Of a stretch of DNA of 8,373 bases, positions 1 through 7,099 are shown piece after piece; the first letter of the stretch is position 1, and each line of letters starts with the position of its first letter. Location: positions 1 to 8,373 of the forward strand of contig JAEVYV010000262.1 of the NCBI GenBank assembly GCA_023392575.1. The letters run 5' to 3'. The notes under the pieces are model-generated. The model saw only the letters and a program-made list of their open reading frames with translations. It was not told the origin of the DNA and searched no databases. The DNA comes from Bacteroidota bacterium (GTDB lineage Bacteria > Bacteroidota > Bacteroidia > Chitinophagales > Chitinophagaceae). The position numbers were made by a program, and so were the translations under genes.

Positions 1-2397
1 ATGCAGGCCCTTGCCAAGGCCGCACCGGGCCGGGTGAAACTGGAAACCATGGGCTTTACCTACGAGGGAAGGCCCCAGGTTTTATTGATCATTACCTCGG
101 CTAAAAACCACCAGCAACTGGAACAAATCCGGCAACAACATGTTTTGTTAACCGATCCTTCAAAATCGGCGTCCCTGAATCTCGAAAATATGCCGGTGGT
201 GTTATACATCGGGCACTCCATTCATGGCAATGAGTCTAGCGGCTCCAATGCTTCTTTGCTGAGTGCCTATTACCTGGCAGCAGCGCAGGGCAAGCAAATA
301 GACGAACTGTTAGATCGTGCCGTCATCCTTTTTGATCCTTCTTTTAACCCCGATGGCCTGCAACGCTTTTCTACCTGGGCCAACCAGCACAAAAGCAAAA
401 ACCTGGTGACCGATCCCAACTCCAGGGAGTTTAACGAAGTTTGGCCCGGCGGCCGGTTCAATCATTATTGGTTTGATCTGAACCGGGACTGGTTGCCGGC
501 CCAGCATGTGGAAAGCCAAAACCGGTTGGCCTGGTTCCATAAATGGAAGCCGAATGTTTTAACCGATCATCACGAGCAGGGCAGCAACGCCACCTTTTTC
601 TTTCAGCCCGGTGTTCCTTCACGGGTCAACCCTCTGACTCCAAAAGAAAACCAGGAGCTCACGGCTAAAATTGCCAAATACCACGCGGCTTTTCTGGACC
701 GCATTGGCTCACTGTATTTTACCCGCGAAAACTATGATGATTTTTATTATGGCAAAGGCTCGACCTATCCCGATGTCAACGGGTCCATCGGCATTTTGTT
801 TGAGCAGGCTTCTTCCCGTGGCCATGCCCAACAAACAGCCAATGGCGTGTTGCGCTTTCCCTTTACCATCAAAAACCAATTCATCACCACTTTGTCTACC
901 CTGGAGGCCGCCAAGGCTTTGCGCAAAGAGCTGCTGAACATGCAAAGGGAGTTTTACCGCTCGGCCGGCAGCGAAGCGGCGGCCTACCCGGTAAAAGCTT
1001 ATGTGTTTGGCGATGCGGCCGATGAAACAAAGACCCAGGTTTTTGTGAACATGCTTCGCCGGCATCAAATTGACATTTATGCCCTGGCCCAGTCGATCAG
1101 GGCCGATGGGAAAAACTTCAACAAGACCGAAGCCTATGTCATTCCCGCCAACCAACCCCAGCACCGGCTGATCCGGGCCATTTTTGAAAAGACACTGACT
1201 TATCAGGATAGTTTGTTTTACGACATTACGGCCTGGACCATGCCTTTGGCCTTTGGCTTGCCCTATGCCGAGTTAAATGCGGCGCAGTACAGCGCTGGTT
1301 TGCTGGGCGAAAAGGTTTTGTCCGAACAGAGCGCCAGAGGTGAGGTGATTGGCGGCAAAAGCAATTATGCCTACATCATGGAATGGACCGAGTTTGTGGC
1401 CCCGGGAGCTTTGAATGAATTGCAGGCCGCCGGCTTGCTTACCAAAGTGGCTACCAATCCGTTTGAACTTTTGGTTAACGGTCGGTCCCGAAAATACGGC
1501 TATGGAACCATTATCATTCCTGTGGGCACCCAAGCCCTGAGCAGCGACCGTGTATACGAACTCGTTCAGTCCATTTCCCAAAAATACGGGATCAAGATCC
1601 AGGCGGTGGCATCGGGTTCGGTTCTTTCCGGAAGTGACCTGGGCAGCAATAAATTTGTCTCCTTGTCCCGGCCTTCCGTGGCCATGATCACGGGAACAGG
1701 GGTAAACCCGCTGGATGCCGGGGAAGTCTGGCATTTGCTGGATCAGCGCTTCAACATGCCGGTATCACACCTCGAACCCTCCATTTTTAACCGGGTGGAT
1801 TTGGGCAAGTACAATACCCTGATCATGGTTGGAGGCACCTATTCCGATCTAAACAAGGAAAAATTAAAGTCCTGGGTTCAAAACGGCGGCACCTTGATCT
1901 TAACCGAAGAAGCCGTTAGCTGGGCTGCGCAAAACGGAATATCCAGCGTGGTATTAAAAAAGCAAAAGCCGGCCGATAGCACCAAGCTCTATTCCTATGT
2001 AGACCGGGAACAAATGCAGGGATCGCAGCAAATGAGCGGCGCCATTTTTGGGGCCGAAGCCGATCTTTCCCATCCGCTGGCTTATGGGTATCAGCATCCG
2101 GTGGTCAGCATGTTTAAGGCCAACCGCGTGTATATGGCGAAAAGCAAAAATCCTTATGCTACGCCGTTTTTTTACAAGGACAAGCCGCTGCAAAGCGGAT
2201 GGTTGAGCAAAGAAAACCTGGAAAACGTCCGGAATTCGGCGGCTGTACTGGTCAATACCGTTGGCAGCGGAAGGGTGATCTCCATTGCTGACAACCCCAA
2301 CCTCCGGGCTTTTTGGCTGGGGGGCAGCAAGCTGATGATGAACGCTATTTTCTTTGGAAAAATCATTGATGCGTCCTCGGCCCGAGCCGAGGACTAA
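1..2397 (+). CDS. M14-family zinc carboxypeptidase, 5'-partial
   Basis: This is a metallocarboxypeptidase of the M14 superfamily, predicted to cleave C-terminal residues from peptides outside the cytoplasm. It reads open from base 1 for 798 codons and ends in TAA. The first visible Met (in MQALAKAAPG) sits inside the M14 domain, and no signal peptide is present, so the true start is probably upstream of the window. The zinc motif HxxE is H75-G-N-E78. The third metal ligand is probably H191 in the run DHHEQG (189-194). Substrate-binding elements are NPDG (116-119) and DLNRDW (159-164), and the likely catalytic Glu is E268 in GILFEQ. All key residues are therefore present. After about residue 300 comes a long C-terminal part that includes a glutamine-amidotransferase-like Rossmann segment (YNTLIMVGG near 604, then NGGTLILTEEA), as in many large Bacteroidota M14 proteins. 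The substrate cannot be told from sequence. The gene is followed by a 166-bp spacer and then ssb, so it is probably not co-regulated with ssb. Confidence 0.9.
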   Translation: MQALAKAAPGRVKLETMGFTYEGRPQVLLIITSAKNHQQLEQIRQQHVLLTDPSKSASLNLENMPVVLYIGHSIHGNESSGSNASLLSAYYLAAAQGKQIDELLDRAVILFDPSFNPDGLQRFSTWANQHKSKNLVTDPNSREFNEVWPGGRFNHYWFDLNRDWLPAQHVESQNRLAWFHKWKPNVLTDHHEQGSNATFFFQPGVPSRVNPLTPKENQELTAKIAKYHAAFLDRIGSLYFTRENYDDFYYGKGSTYPDVNGSIGILFEQASSRGHAQQTANGVLRFPFTIKNQFITTLSTLEAAKALRKELLNMQREFYRSAGSEAAAYPVKAYVFGDAADETKTQVFVNMLRRHQIDIYALAQSIRADGKNFNKTEAYVIPANQPQHRLIRAIFEKTLTYQDSLFYDITAWTMPLAFGLPYAELNAAQYSAGLLGEKVLSEQSARGEVIGGKSNYAYIMEWTEFVAPGALNELQAAGLLTKVATNPFELLVNGRSRKYGYGTIIIPVGTQALSSDRVYELVQSISQKYGIKIQAVASGSVLSGSDLGSNKFVSLSRPSVAMITGTGVNPLDAGEVWHLLDQRFNMPVSHLEPSIFNRVDLGKYNTLIMVGGTYSDLNKEKLKSWVQNGGTLILTEEAVSWAAQNGISSVVLKKQKPADSTKLYSYVDREQMQGSQQMSGAIFGAEADLSHPLAYGYQHPVVSMFKANRVYMAKSKNPYATPFFYKDKPLQSGWLSKENLENVRNSAAVLVNTVGSGRVISIADNPNLRAFWLGGSKLMMNAIFFGKIIDASSARAED
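2373..2394. repeat. GC-rich palindrome abutting the peptidase stop codon
   Basis: GTCCTCGGC (2373-2381) pairs perfectly with GCCGAGGAC (2386-2394) around a CCGA loop, giving a 9-bp stem that ends directly before the TAA at 2395-2397. It encodes the last residues of the peptidase (SSARAED). No T-run follows on the plus strand, so it is not a classical terminator. It may stabilise the mRNA 3' end or be a REP-like palindromic repeat. The hairpin is seen directly; its role is inferred. Confidence 0.55.
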
Positions 2398-2502
2398 GGG
2401 GGAACAGGCGGCCAAAAAAAGTACGGCTTCGGTCCGGTTCGAAGAATTCCGGAGTGCATAAATAAAACCAGGGAACAATAACAAAACTGCTATTTTTACC
2501 GC

Positions 2503-2531
2503 TTTGAATTACGCAGAAAAGCGTATCTTAA
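2503..2531 (+). promoter_or_regulatory. possible ssb promoter (weak match)
   Basis: TTTG at 2503-2506 is followed after 17 bp by TATCTTAA at 2524-2531. This fits the spacing of the Bacteroidota -33 TTG / -7 TAnnTTTG promoter, but the last two bases of the -7 element do not match. It lies 33 bp before the ssb start in the only spacer upstream of that gene. Nearby TATTTTTA (2491-2498) is an alternative -7 with one mismatch. Confidence 0.25.
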
Positions 2532-2563
2532 ACATTATTAATACACGTTAATTTTTGAGCACT

Positions 2564-2995
2564 ATGATTAAAATGCAAGTAATCGGCAATCTTGGAAAAG
2601 ATTGCGTTGTAAACACGGTAAACGGGAAAAATGTAATCAACTTTACAGTAGCCCACACCGAAAAGTATCGCGACAGTCAGGGAAACAACCAGGAAAAAAC
2701 CACCTGGGTGGATTGCGCCTACTGGACCGACAGAACCGCTGTTGCTCCTTATCTTCAAAAAGGAACACAGGTGTTTGTGGAAGGCGCTCCTGAGGTTCGC
2801 AGCTTTACCCGCAACGACGGCACAGCCGGTGCTTCTCTTTCCTTAAGAGTAAGAGAAGTGCAATTGTTGGGACGTAAAGGCGATAATGTAGGTGGTGGCA
2901 GCAGCGCTCAGTACGAGGCACCTGCGGCAGGCCGCCAGGAAGCTCCTGCTTCAGCCGGCATGAATGAGGATGTGGCGGATGATTTACCGTTTTAA
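2564..2995 (+). CDS. ssb: Single-stranded DNA-binding protein
   Basis: SSB coats single-stranded DNA during replication, recombination and repair, and recruits partner proteins through its C-terminal tip. The 143-residue product has the usual SSB layout. An N-terminal OB fold (about residues 1-107) opens with MIKMQVIGNLGKDC and carries the typical TTWVDCAYW and YLQKGTQVFVEG segments. A flexible Gly/Ala/Pro-rich linker follows (about 108-132), then the acidic tip ending in DDLPF. ATG 2564 is chosen because it gives the normal N-terminus; a TTG three codons upstream (2555) is a less likely start. There is no Shine-Dalgarno sequence, which is normal in Bacteroidota. The gene has its own spacer upstream and a strong terminator 18 bp downstream, so it is probably monocistronic. 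Family assignment is secure. Bacteroidota often carry several ssb paralogues, and this window cannot show which is the main copy. Confidence 0.96.
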   Translation: MIKMQVIGNLGKDCVVNTVNGKNVINFTVAHTEKYRDSQGNNQEKTTWVDCAYWTDRTAVAPYLQKGTQVFVEGAPEVRSFTRNDGTAGASLSLRVREVQLLGRKGDNVGGGSSAQYEAPAAGRQEAPASAGMNEDVADDLPF

Positions 2996-3013
2996 AATAA
3001 AGGAATGGTGTTG

Positions 3014-3041
3014 AAAGCTCCCGGTACCGGGAGCTTTTTTT
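3014..3041 (+). terminator. Rho-independent terminator of ssb
   Basis: This is a perfect 24-bp palindrome. Its left arm AAAGCTCCCG (3014-3023) pairs with CGGGAGCTTT (3028-3037) around a GTAC loop, and an uninterrupted T-run spans 3035-3041. It sits 18 bp after the ssb stop, with both the stem and the U-tract of a strong intrinsic terminator on the plus strand. The opposite strand lacks a comparable T-run. Confidence 0.92.
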
Positions 3042-3126
3042 ATGCCTGTTTACTCCCTTTCATAGTTCCACATAACCGGACCGGATTGTCGGTACCGTGT
3101 TTTTTTCTTTTGTTGTTTCTTTGCGC

Positions 3127-4218
3127 ATGTCTCAAACATTCAGTTATCAGCAACTTTTTGATTTTGCACAACAGGTTTTTGTTAAGATTGGCTGCAGCGA
3201 AGAAGATGCGGCTCTGGCTACAAACGTTTTATTGTCTGCCGATATAAGAGGCGTGGACTCTCATGGTATTGCCCGCCTCAGCGGCTATGTACGGCTTTGG
3301 GAAGCCCGGCGGGTGAATCCCTGCCCCGAAATAAAAATCCTTCATCAAACACCTTCTACCGCCACCGTTGACGGAGATGGCGGTCTGGGTTTGGTTGTGG
3401 CCCCCAGGGCCATGCAGATAGCCATTGATAAAGCTAAACAAGCAGGCAGCGGTTGGGTTAGTGTGCAAAACAGCAACCATTTCGGGATTGCCGGCTATCA
3501 TTCCATGATGGCCCTGCAGGAAGATATGATCGGCATTAGCATGACCAATGCCAGTCCCCTGGTGGCGCCTACTTTTTCGGTGGAGCGGCTTTTGGGAACT
3601 AATCCGATCTGTGTTGCCATTCCGGCAGGCAACCAGCCTCCGCTTGTTGCCGATATGGCTACAACCACTGCCGCCAATGGGAAACTGGAAATACTACAGC
3701 GAAAAGGAGGCGTAGCCCCGCTGGGCTGGATCCAAAATAAATCCGGCAAATCATCCACCGATCCGCACGAGCTCAAAGCCGGCGGTGCCTTGCTGCCTTT
3801 GGGCGGCGACAGGGAGCACGGCAGCCATAAAGGATATGCCCTGGGAGCCATCGTGGATATTTTTTCTGCCGTGTTAAGCGGCGCCAATTACGGTCCCTGG
3901 GTGCCGCCCTTCCCGGCTTATGTGCCCATGCCGGAGAATATGCCCGGTAAAGACATTGGTCATTTTTTTGGCGCCCTGCGGATCGATGCGTTCCGGCCGG
4001 CGCAGCAATTCAAACAGCACATGGATCAATGGATCGGGCGGTTTCGTGCAGCAAAGACGTCCGAAGGGTTTGAAAAAGTGGTGATCCCCGGCGACCCGGA
4101 AAGAGAAATGGAAGAAGTTCGGATGAAAGAAGGAATTCCTCTATTGGGCCCCGTGGTGAACGATCTGCAATACCTCGCCGAAAAATTTGAATTGTCCTTC
4201 GCTGCGGCAAAGGCATAA
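3127..4218 (+). CDS. Ldh2-family NAD(P)-dependent dehydrogenase (malate/lactate type)
   Basis: This is a cytoplasmic oxidoreductase of the malate/L-lactate dehydrogenase 2 family, a fold unrelated to classical Rossmann lactate dehydrogenases. Family members oxidise or reduce 2-hydroxy acids such as malate, sulfolactate, ureidoglycolate or related compounds with NAD(P). From ATG 3127 the product has 363 residues, the normal family size. Conserved blocks are DIRGVDSHG (39-47, with the presumed active-site His46), QNSNHFG (114-120, His118), LGTNP (156-160), DMATTTAANGKLE (176-188) and GGDREHGSHKGYA (226-238). An in-frame GTG at 3097 would add ten poorly conserved residues (MFFSFVVSLR) and is rejected. 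A Pro-rich segment (about 260-275) lies in the C-terminal half. The gene follows the ssb terminator and precedes aspartate kinase by 100 bp, so it is probably its own unit. The exact substrate cannot be read from the sequence. Confidence 0.9.
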   Translation: MSQTFSYQQLFDFAQQVFVKIGCSEEDAALATNVLLSADIRGVDSHGIARLSGYVRLWEARRVNPCPEIKILHQTPSTATVDGDGGLGLVVAPRAMQIAIDKAKQAGSGWVSVQNSNHFGIAGYHSMMALQEDMIGISMTNASPLVAPTFSVERLLGTNPICVAIPAGNQPPLVADMATTTAANGKLEILQRKGGVAPLGWIQNKSGKSSTDPHELKAGGALLPLGGDREHGSHKGYALGAIVDIFSAVLSGANYGPWVPPFPAYVPMPENMPGKDIGHFFGALRIDAFRPAQQFKQHMDQWIGRFRAAKTSEGFEKVVIPGDPEREMEEVRMKEGIPLLGPVVNDLQYLAEKFELSFAAAKA

Positions 4219-4268
4219 AAGGGAATTCAATCGTTTGTTCAGCGCTACGGGTTTTCTTTGGCTACACC

Positions 4269-4276
4269 TATCTTTG
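4269..4276 (+). promoter_or_regulatory. -7 promoter element upstream of aspartate kinase
   Basis: TATCTTTG is an exact match to the Bacteroidota -7 consensus TAnnTTTG, 42 bp before the aspartate kinase start. No TTG lies 17-23 bp upstream, so the -33 element is absent or degenerate. If used, transcription would start near 4280-4283 and give a leader of about 35-40 nt containing the hairpin at 4292-4306. Confidence 0.45.
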
Positions 4277-4291
4277 CCGCTCACTAAACTC

Positions 4292-4310
4292 TCCGCCTGA
4301 GGCGGATTTT
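4292..4310 (+). promoter_or_regulatory. GC-rich hairpin with T4 in the aspartate kinase leader
   Basis: TCCGCC (4292-4297) pairs with GGCGGA (4301-4306) around TGA and is followed by TTTT. It is short for a terminator and is followed by GGGCG rather than more T. It could end read-through from the dehydrogenase gene, act as a leader hairpin 12 bp before the kinase ATG, or be a copy of a short palindromic intergenic repeat. The structure is seen; which of these roles applies is undecided. Confidence 0.4.
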
Positions 4311-4318
4311 GGGCGATT

Positions 4319-5638
4319 ATGAAAGTAATGAAGTTTGGCGGCACCTCTGTAGGTAAGCCGCAGCGTATGCAGGAAGTGGCAAAGCTGATCACGTCGGATG
4401 CCGAGCCAAAGATTGTTGTATTAAGCGCCGTTTCGGGCACCACCAATGCGCTGGTTGAGATCGGTAATTTTTTATCGGTTAACAATAAGGAAGAAGCCAA
4501 ACGAAAGATTGACGCCCTGGAAAACCAGTATAAACAATTCATTACAGAACTGGTAAAACAACCCGAGGCCCTTCAAAAAGCGGAAAATATTTTAAAGGAA
4601 CATTTTGAGTTCCTAAACATCATTCTTAAAATATCATACAACGAAGCGCTGAACAAAGACATCCTGGCGCAGGGTGAGTTGCTGTCCACCAAATTGTTTA
4701 GTGTGTATTTGACAGAGCAGGGCATTTCCCATGAATTGCTGCCGGCCCTGGAGTTCATGAGCATTGATGCCAACAATGAGCCCCAGGTGGAGGTGATCCG
4801 CGAAAGGCTGGCAAAAATTTTAAAGCAGTATCCCGGTCAGAAATTGTTCATCACCCAGGGCTACATCTGCCGCAATGCCAAAGGCGAGGTGGACAATTTA
4901 AAACGCGGGGGCAGCGACTACAGCGCTTCGCTGATTGCAGCCGCCATTCAGGCTTCGGTTTGCGAGATATGGACCGACATCAGCGGCATGCACAACAACG
5001 ATCCCCGCCTCGTCAACAAAACCGTTCCCATCGACCAATTGAGTTTTGACGAGGCCGCGGAGCTGGCTTATTTCGGCGCCAAGATCCTGCACCCGGCCTC
5101 CATTTGGCCGGCGCAACAATACAAAGTGCCGGTGCGGCTTTTGAATACCATGGAGCCCACCGCTAAGGGAACGCTGATTGCGGAAGAAGCCGTTTCCAGA
5201 GGCGTGAAAGCCATTGCGGCCAAGGACGGCATCATTGCCATTAACATTAAAAGCAGCCGCATGCTTTTGGCTTATGGTTTTTTGAGAAAGGTATTTGAGG
5301 TGTTTGAAAAATACCGCACCTCCATTGATATGATCACCACTTCCGAGGTGGCTGTTTCGGTAACCATAGACAATGATTCTTCCCTGACAGAAATCACCAG
5401 AGAACTGGAAACATTCAGCTCGGTTTCGGTGGATAAGAACCAAACCATTGTTTCCATTGTGGGCAACGAAATCGCGGCGCAACCCGACACGCTCCGGCAG
5501 GTGTTCGACAGCCTGGACAATATCAATGTGCGGATGGTTTCTTATGGCGGCAGTGTGCACAATATTTCCATGCTGGTGGCGGCCGATCAAAAAAAGAATG
5601 TCTTGCAGCAATTGAACAGCGGGTTGTTCGGGCTGTAA
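4319..5638 (+). CDS. lysC: Aspartate kinase (monofunctional, AKIII-like)
   Basis: Aspartate kinase phosphorylates L-aspartate to 4-phospho-aspartate, the first step to lysine/diaminopimelate, threonine and methionine. The 439-residue length fits a monofunctional enzyme; no homoserine dehydrogenase domain is fused. The amino-acid kinase domain shows KFGGTSVG (5-12), KRGGSDYSA (195-203) with the substrate/phosphate loop, and WTDISGMHNNDPR (218-230). FDEAAELAYFGAKILHP follows. The C-terminal third (from about 300) holds two ACT domains. The first contains MLLAYGFLRKVFEVF and IDMITTSEVAVSVT, closely resembling the lysine-binding region of lysine-sensitive AKIII enzymes, so feedback inhibition by lysine is likely (inference). 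The second starts around IVSIVGNEI. ATG 4319 puts the KFGGTS motif at the usual distance from the N-terminus. The gene has its own candidate promoter and leader hairpin, and no other lysine-pathway gene lies beside it. It converges on queA, with a shared terminator region between them. Confidence 0.96.
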   Translation: MKVMKFGGTSVGKPQRMQEVAKLITSDAEPKIVVLSAVSGTTNALVEIGNFLSVNNKEEAKRKIDALENQYKQFITELVKQPEALQKAENILKEHFEFLNIILKISYNEALNKDILAQGELLSTKLFSVYLTEQGISHELLPALEFMSIDANNEPQVEVIRERLAKILKQYPGQKLFITQGYICRNAKGEVDNLKRGGSDYSASLIAAAIQASVCEIWTDISGMHNNDPRLVNKTVPIDQLSFDEAAELAYFGAKILHPASIWPAQQYKVPVRLLNTMEPTAKGTLIAEEAVSRGVKAIAAKDGIIAINIKSSRMLLAYGFLRKVFEVFEKYRTSIDMITTSEVAVSVTIDNDSSLTEITRELETFSSVSVDKNQTIVSIVGNEIAAQPDTLRQVFDSLDNINVRMVSYGGSVHNISMLVAADQKKNVLQQLNSGLFGL

Positions 5639-5645
5639 TTGTCTG

Positions 5646-5666
5646 AACCTGGATTTTTAGGATTAA
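5646..5666 (+). repeat. Left arm of 21-bp perfect inverted repeat
   Basis: The 21 bases starting AACCTGGATTTTTAGG are exactly the reverse complement of 5869-5889. The arm begins 7 bp after the aspartate kinase stop codon. Outward similarity continues for about ten more bases, differing only by three G/A changes, up to and including the stop codon. It is followed by GGATGGGCAGGAT and TTTCACGCAAAGACG, which resemble short interspersed repeats I recall from Bacteroidota intergenic regions (recollection, not checked). Confidence 0.85.
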
Positions 5667-5764
5667 AGGATGGGCAGGATAGGGTTTGTTTCACGCAAAG
5701 ACGAAGAATTTTAAGAAAAGCGCTTTCCTGGCTGTTACTAACCTGCTATCAGGGCAGTGAGCGG

Positions 5765-5785
5765 TCAGCCATCAGCCATCAGCTA
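5765..5785 (+). repeat. Three tandem heptads, TCAGCCA type
   Basis: TCAGCCA (5765-5771) and TCAGCCA (5772-5778) are followed by TCAGCTA (5779-5785), three units of 7 bp with one substitution in the last. It is non-coding and lies between the convergent genes; no function is evident. Confidence 0.6.
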
Positions 5786-5798
5786 TGAAGGCATAGCT
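5781..5798. other. Small hairpin between aspartate kinase and queA
   Basis: AGCTATG (5781-5787) pairs perfectly with CATAGCT (5792-5798) around AAGG. The 7-bp stem is not followed by a T-run on either strand, so it is probably not a terminator. It overlaps the last heptad of the tandem repeat. Confidence 0.35.
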
Positions 5799-5823
5799 TA
5801 GTATAAAAACTTTCTTATAAAGT

Positions 5824-5856
5824 AAGAGGCTTCACACAGTGAAGCCTCTTTTATTT
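5824..5856. terminator. Terminator hairpin shared by convergent genes
   Basis: AAGAGGCTTCAC (5824-5835) pairs perfectly with GTGAAGCCTCTT (5839-5850) around ACA, a 12-bp stem. On the plus strand it continues into TTATTT, giving TTTTATTT at 5849-5856, a good intrinsic terminator for aspartate kinase although 185 bp after its stop. On the minus strand, 39 bp after the queA stop, the stem is followed by ACTTTAT, a weaker U-tract. It therefore probably works best on the plus strand and may serve both. Confidence 0.8.
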
Positions 5857-5868
5857 CCCGCTAATCTA

Positions 5869-5889
5869 TTAATCCTAAAAATCCAGGTT
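5869..5889 (-). repeat. Right arm of 21-bp perfect inverted repeat
   Basis: This is the exact reverse complement of 5646-5666 and overlaps the last base of the queA stop codon (minus-strand TAA at 5891-5889). Read on the minus strand, the queA 3' end ATTATCTAAACCTGG mirrors the aspartate kinase 3' end ATTGTCTGAACCTGG, so both transcripts carry nearly the same sequence just after their coding regions. Confidence 0.85.
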
Positions 5890-6938
5890 TAGATAATCAG
5901 CAGCGCATCTCCGTAGCTGAAGAACCGGTACTTGTCCTTGATGGCTTTTTTATAGGCCTCCATGGTCAGGTCGTATCCGGCAAAAGCACAAGTCATGATC
6001 AGCAAGCTGGTTTTGGGAAGGTGAAAGTTGGTCACCAAAGAATCGGCAATGCTAAAGTCGTAGGGAGGGTGAATAAACATATTGGTCCAGCCCTCGGATG
6101 GCTTTAGCAGTTTTTGCGCCGTTACCGAAGATTCCAGAGCCCTCATGGTGGTGGTGCCAACAGAGCAAATGCGGTGGCCGGTTTCCTTGGCTTTGTTTAC
6201 GATCTTGCAGGCCGTTTCTTCAATGCGGTAGTACTCCGCGTCCATTTTATGTTTGCTCAGGTCTTCCACTTCAATGGGGCGGAAGGTTCCCAGGCCGGTA
6301 TGAAGCGTGACTTCGGCAAAGCGGATCCCCTTGATCTCGCAACGTTTGATCAGTTCGCGGCTGAAATGCAAACCGGCGGTGGGCGCCGCTACGGCTCCTT
6401 CGTGCTTGGCGTATACGGTTTGGTAGCGTTCGCGGTCTTCCTCATCGGGCTTGCGCTTGATGTATTTGGGCAGCGGGGTTTCCCCGTATTTTTCCAAAAC
6501 CTGGCGGAACTCATCGTCCGTGCCTTCAAATAAAAATTTAATGGTGCGGCCCCGCGAAGTGGTGTTGTCAATCACTTCCGCTACCAGTTCTTCGGTATCG
6601 CCGAAATATAATTTGTTGCCCACACGAATTTTTCTTGCCGGATCGACAATCACATCCCACAGGCGGTGTTCCTTGTTTAGTTCACGCAGCAAAAACACTT
6701 CAATCTTGGCCCCGGTTTTTTCCTTCCGTCCGTACATCCTTGCGGGAAATACCTTGGTGTTGTTTACGGTAAAAACATCTTTGTCGTCAAAATACTCCAG
6801 GATGTCCCGGAAGGTTTTGTTTTCAATTTGTCCTGTTTTGCGGTGCACCACCATCATGCGGGCATCTTCGCGTTTTTTAGCAGGGTGTTGGGCAATAAGG
6901 TTGAGCGGAAGGTCGAACTTGAATTGTGAAAGCTTCAT
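5889..6938 (-). CDS. queA: tRNA preQ1(34) S-adenosylmethionine ribosyltransferase-isomerase
   Basis: QueA transfers the ribosyl part of S-adenosylmethionine to preQ1 at the wobble position of GUN-anticodon tRNAs, making epoxyqueuosine, the next-to-last step of queuosine synthesis in the cytoplasm. The 349-residue product matches the family along its whole length. It has the N-terminal LPLNLIAQHPAKKREDARMM, then EGAVAAPTAGLHFSREL, VTLHTGLGTFRPIEVEDL, CSVGTTTMRALES, FIHPPYDF, and the C-terminal LVTNFHLPKTSLLIMTCAFAG ending in YRFFSYGDALLII. ATG 6938 gives the usual MKLSQFKFDLP start. There is no Shine-Dalgarno sequence. Upstream lies a structured region with an exact -7 element, so the transcript may have a leader of about 155 nt. 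No other queuosine genes are in the window. The last codons and stop lie next to the right arm of the inverted repeat. Confidence 0.97.
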   Translation of the reverse strand: MKLSQFKFDLPLNLIAQHPAKKREDARMMVVHRKTGQIENKTFRDILEYFDDKDVFTVNNTKVFPARMYGRKEKTGAKIEVFLLRELNKEHRLWDVIVDPARKIRVGNKLYFGDTEELVAEVIDNTTSRGRTIKFLFEGTDDEFRQVLEKYGETPLPKYIKRKPDEEDRERYQTVYAKHEGAVAAPTAGLHFSRELIKRCEIKGIRFAEVTLHTGLGTFRPIEVEDLSKHKMDAEYYRIEETACKIVNKAKETGHRICSVGTTTMRALESSVTAQKLLKPSEGWTNMFIHPPYDFSIADSLVTNFHLPKTSLLIMTCAFAGYDLTMEAYKKAIKDKYRFFSYGDALLII

Positions 6939-6961
6939 GGATTGTTTTCGATTTATTGAGC

Positions 6962-7097
6962 GCCTTTAACGCAAACCGTGCAGAAGCTTGGGAACCAAGA
7001 GTGGGGGAGAGAAATCAGGGGTAAAACTACTGGCCCTTCTATACTCTTTGTATTCACCTCGGTCTTACGGCACCGGGATGGTCATTAGCGTAAAGGC
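6962..7097 (-). ncRNA. Candidate structured RNA (6S-like or queA leader)
   Basis: Read on the minus strand, the two ends pair: GCCTTTACGC (7097-7088) with GCGTTAAAGGC (6972-6962), 10 bp and one bulge. Inside are CCGGTGC (7076-7070) with GCACGG (6981-6976), six pairs and one bulge, then AAGAGT (7048-7043) with ACTCTT (7002-6997), and a weak apical AGGG/CCCT. Between the second and third helices is a bubble of about 21 and 15 nt, and its 3' side can form a small hairpin (CTTGG/CCAAG). This unbranched rod of about 136 nt with a central bubble resembles 6S RNA, and an exact -7 element places the start at the 5' end of the closing stem. There is no terminator before queA, whose ATG is 23 bp further on, so a cis-acting queA leader is the main alternative. 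The pairings are seen; identity and strand are inferred. Confidence 0.4.
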
Positions 7098-7099
7098 CG

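Noticed and set aside
3097..3126. GTG start ten codons upstream for the Ldh-family dehydrogenase.
   Set aside because: The extra residues are hydrophobic and unlike the family N-terminus, and ATG 3127 gives the expected length and alignment.
3005..3247. An 80-codon reading frame spanning the ssb terminator and the dehydrogenase start.
   Set aside because: It runs through a terminator hairpin and overlaps a well-supported gene out of frame, so it is a shadow.
4898..5611. Long antisense reading frame (237 codons) opposite aspartate kinase.
   Set aside because: The plus strand encodes an unmistakable aspartate kinase across this region; the antisense frame reflects its codon bias.
7064..7084. 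Six-codon reading frame (MTIPVP, stop) on the minus strand inside the candidate RNA, as a possible leader peptide.
   Set aside because: It has no ribosome-binding site, no run of regulatory codons and no terminator/antiterminator pair; such a short frame is expected by chance.
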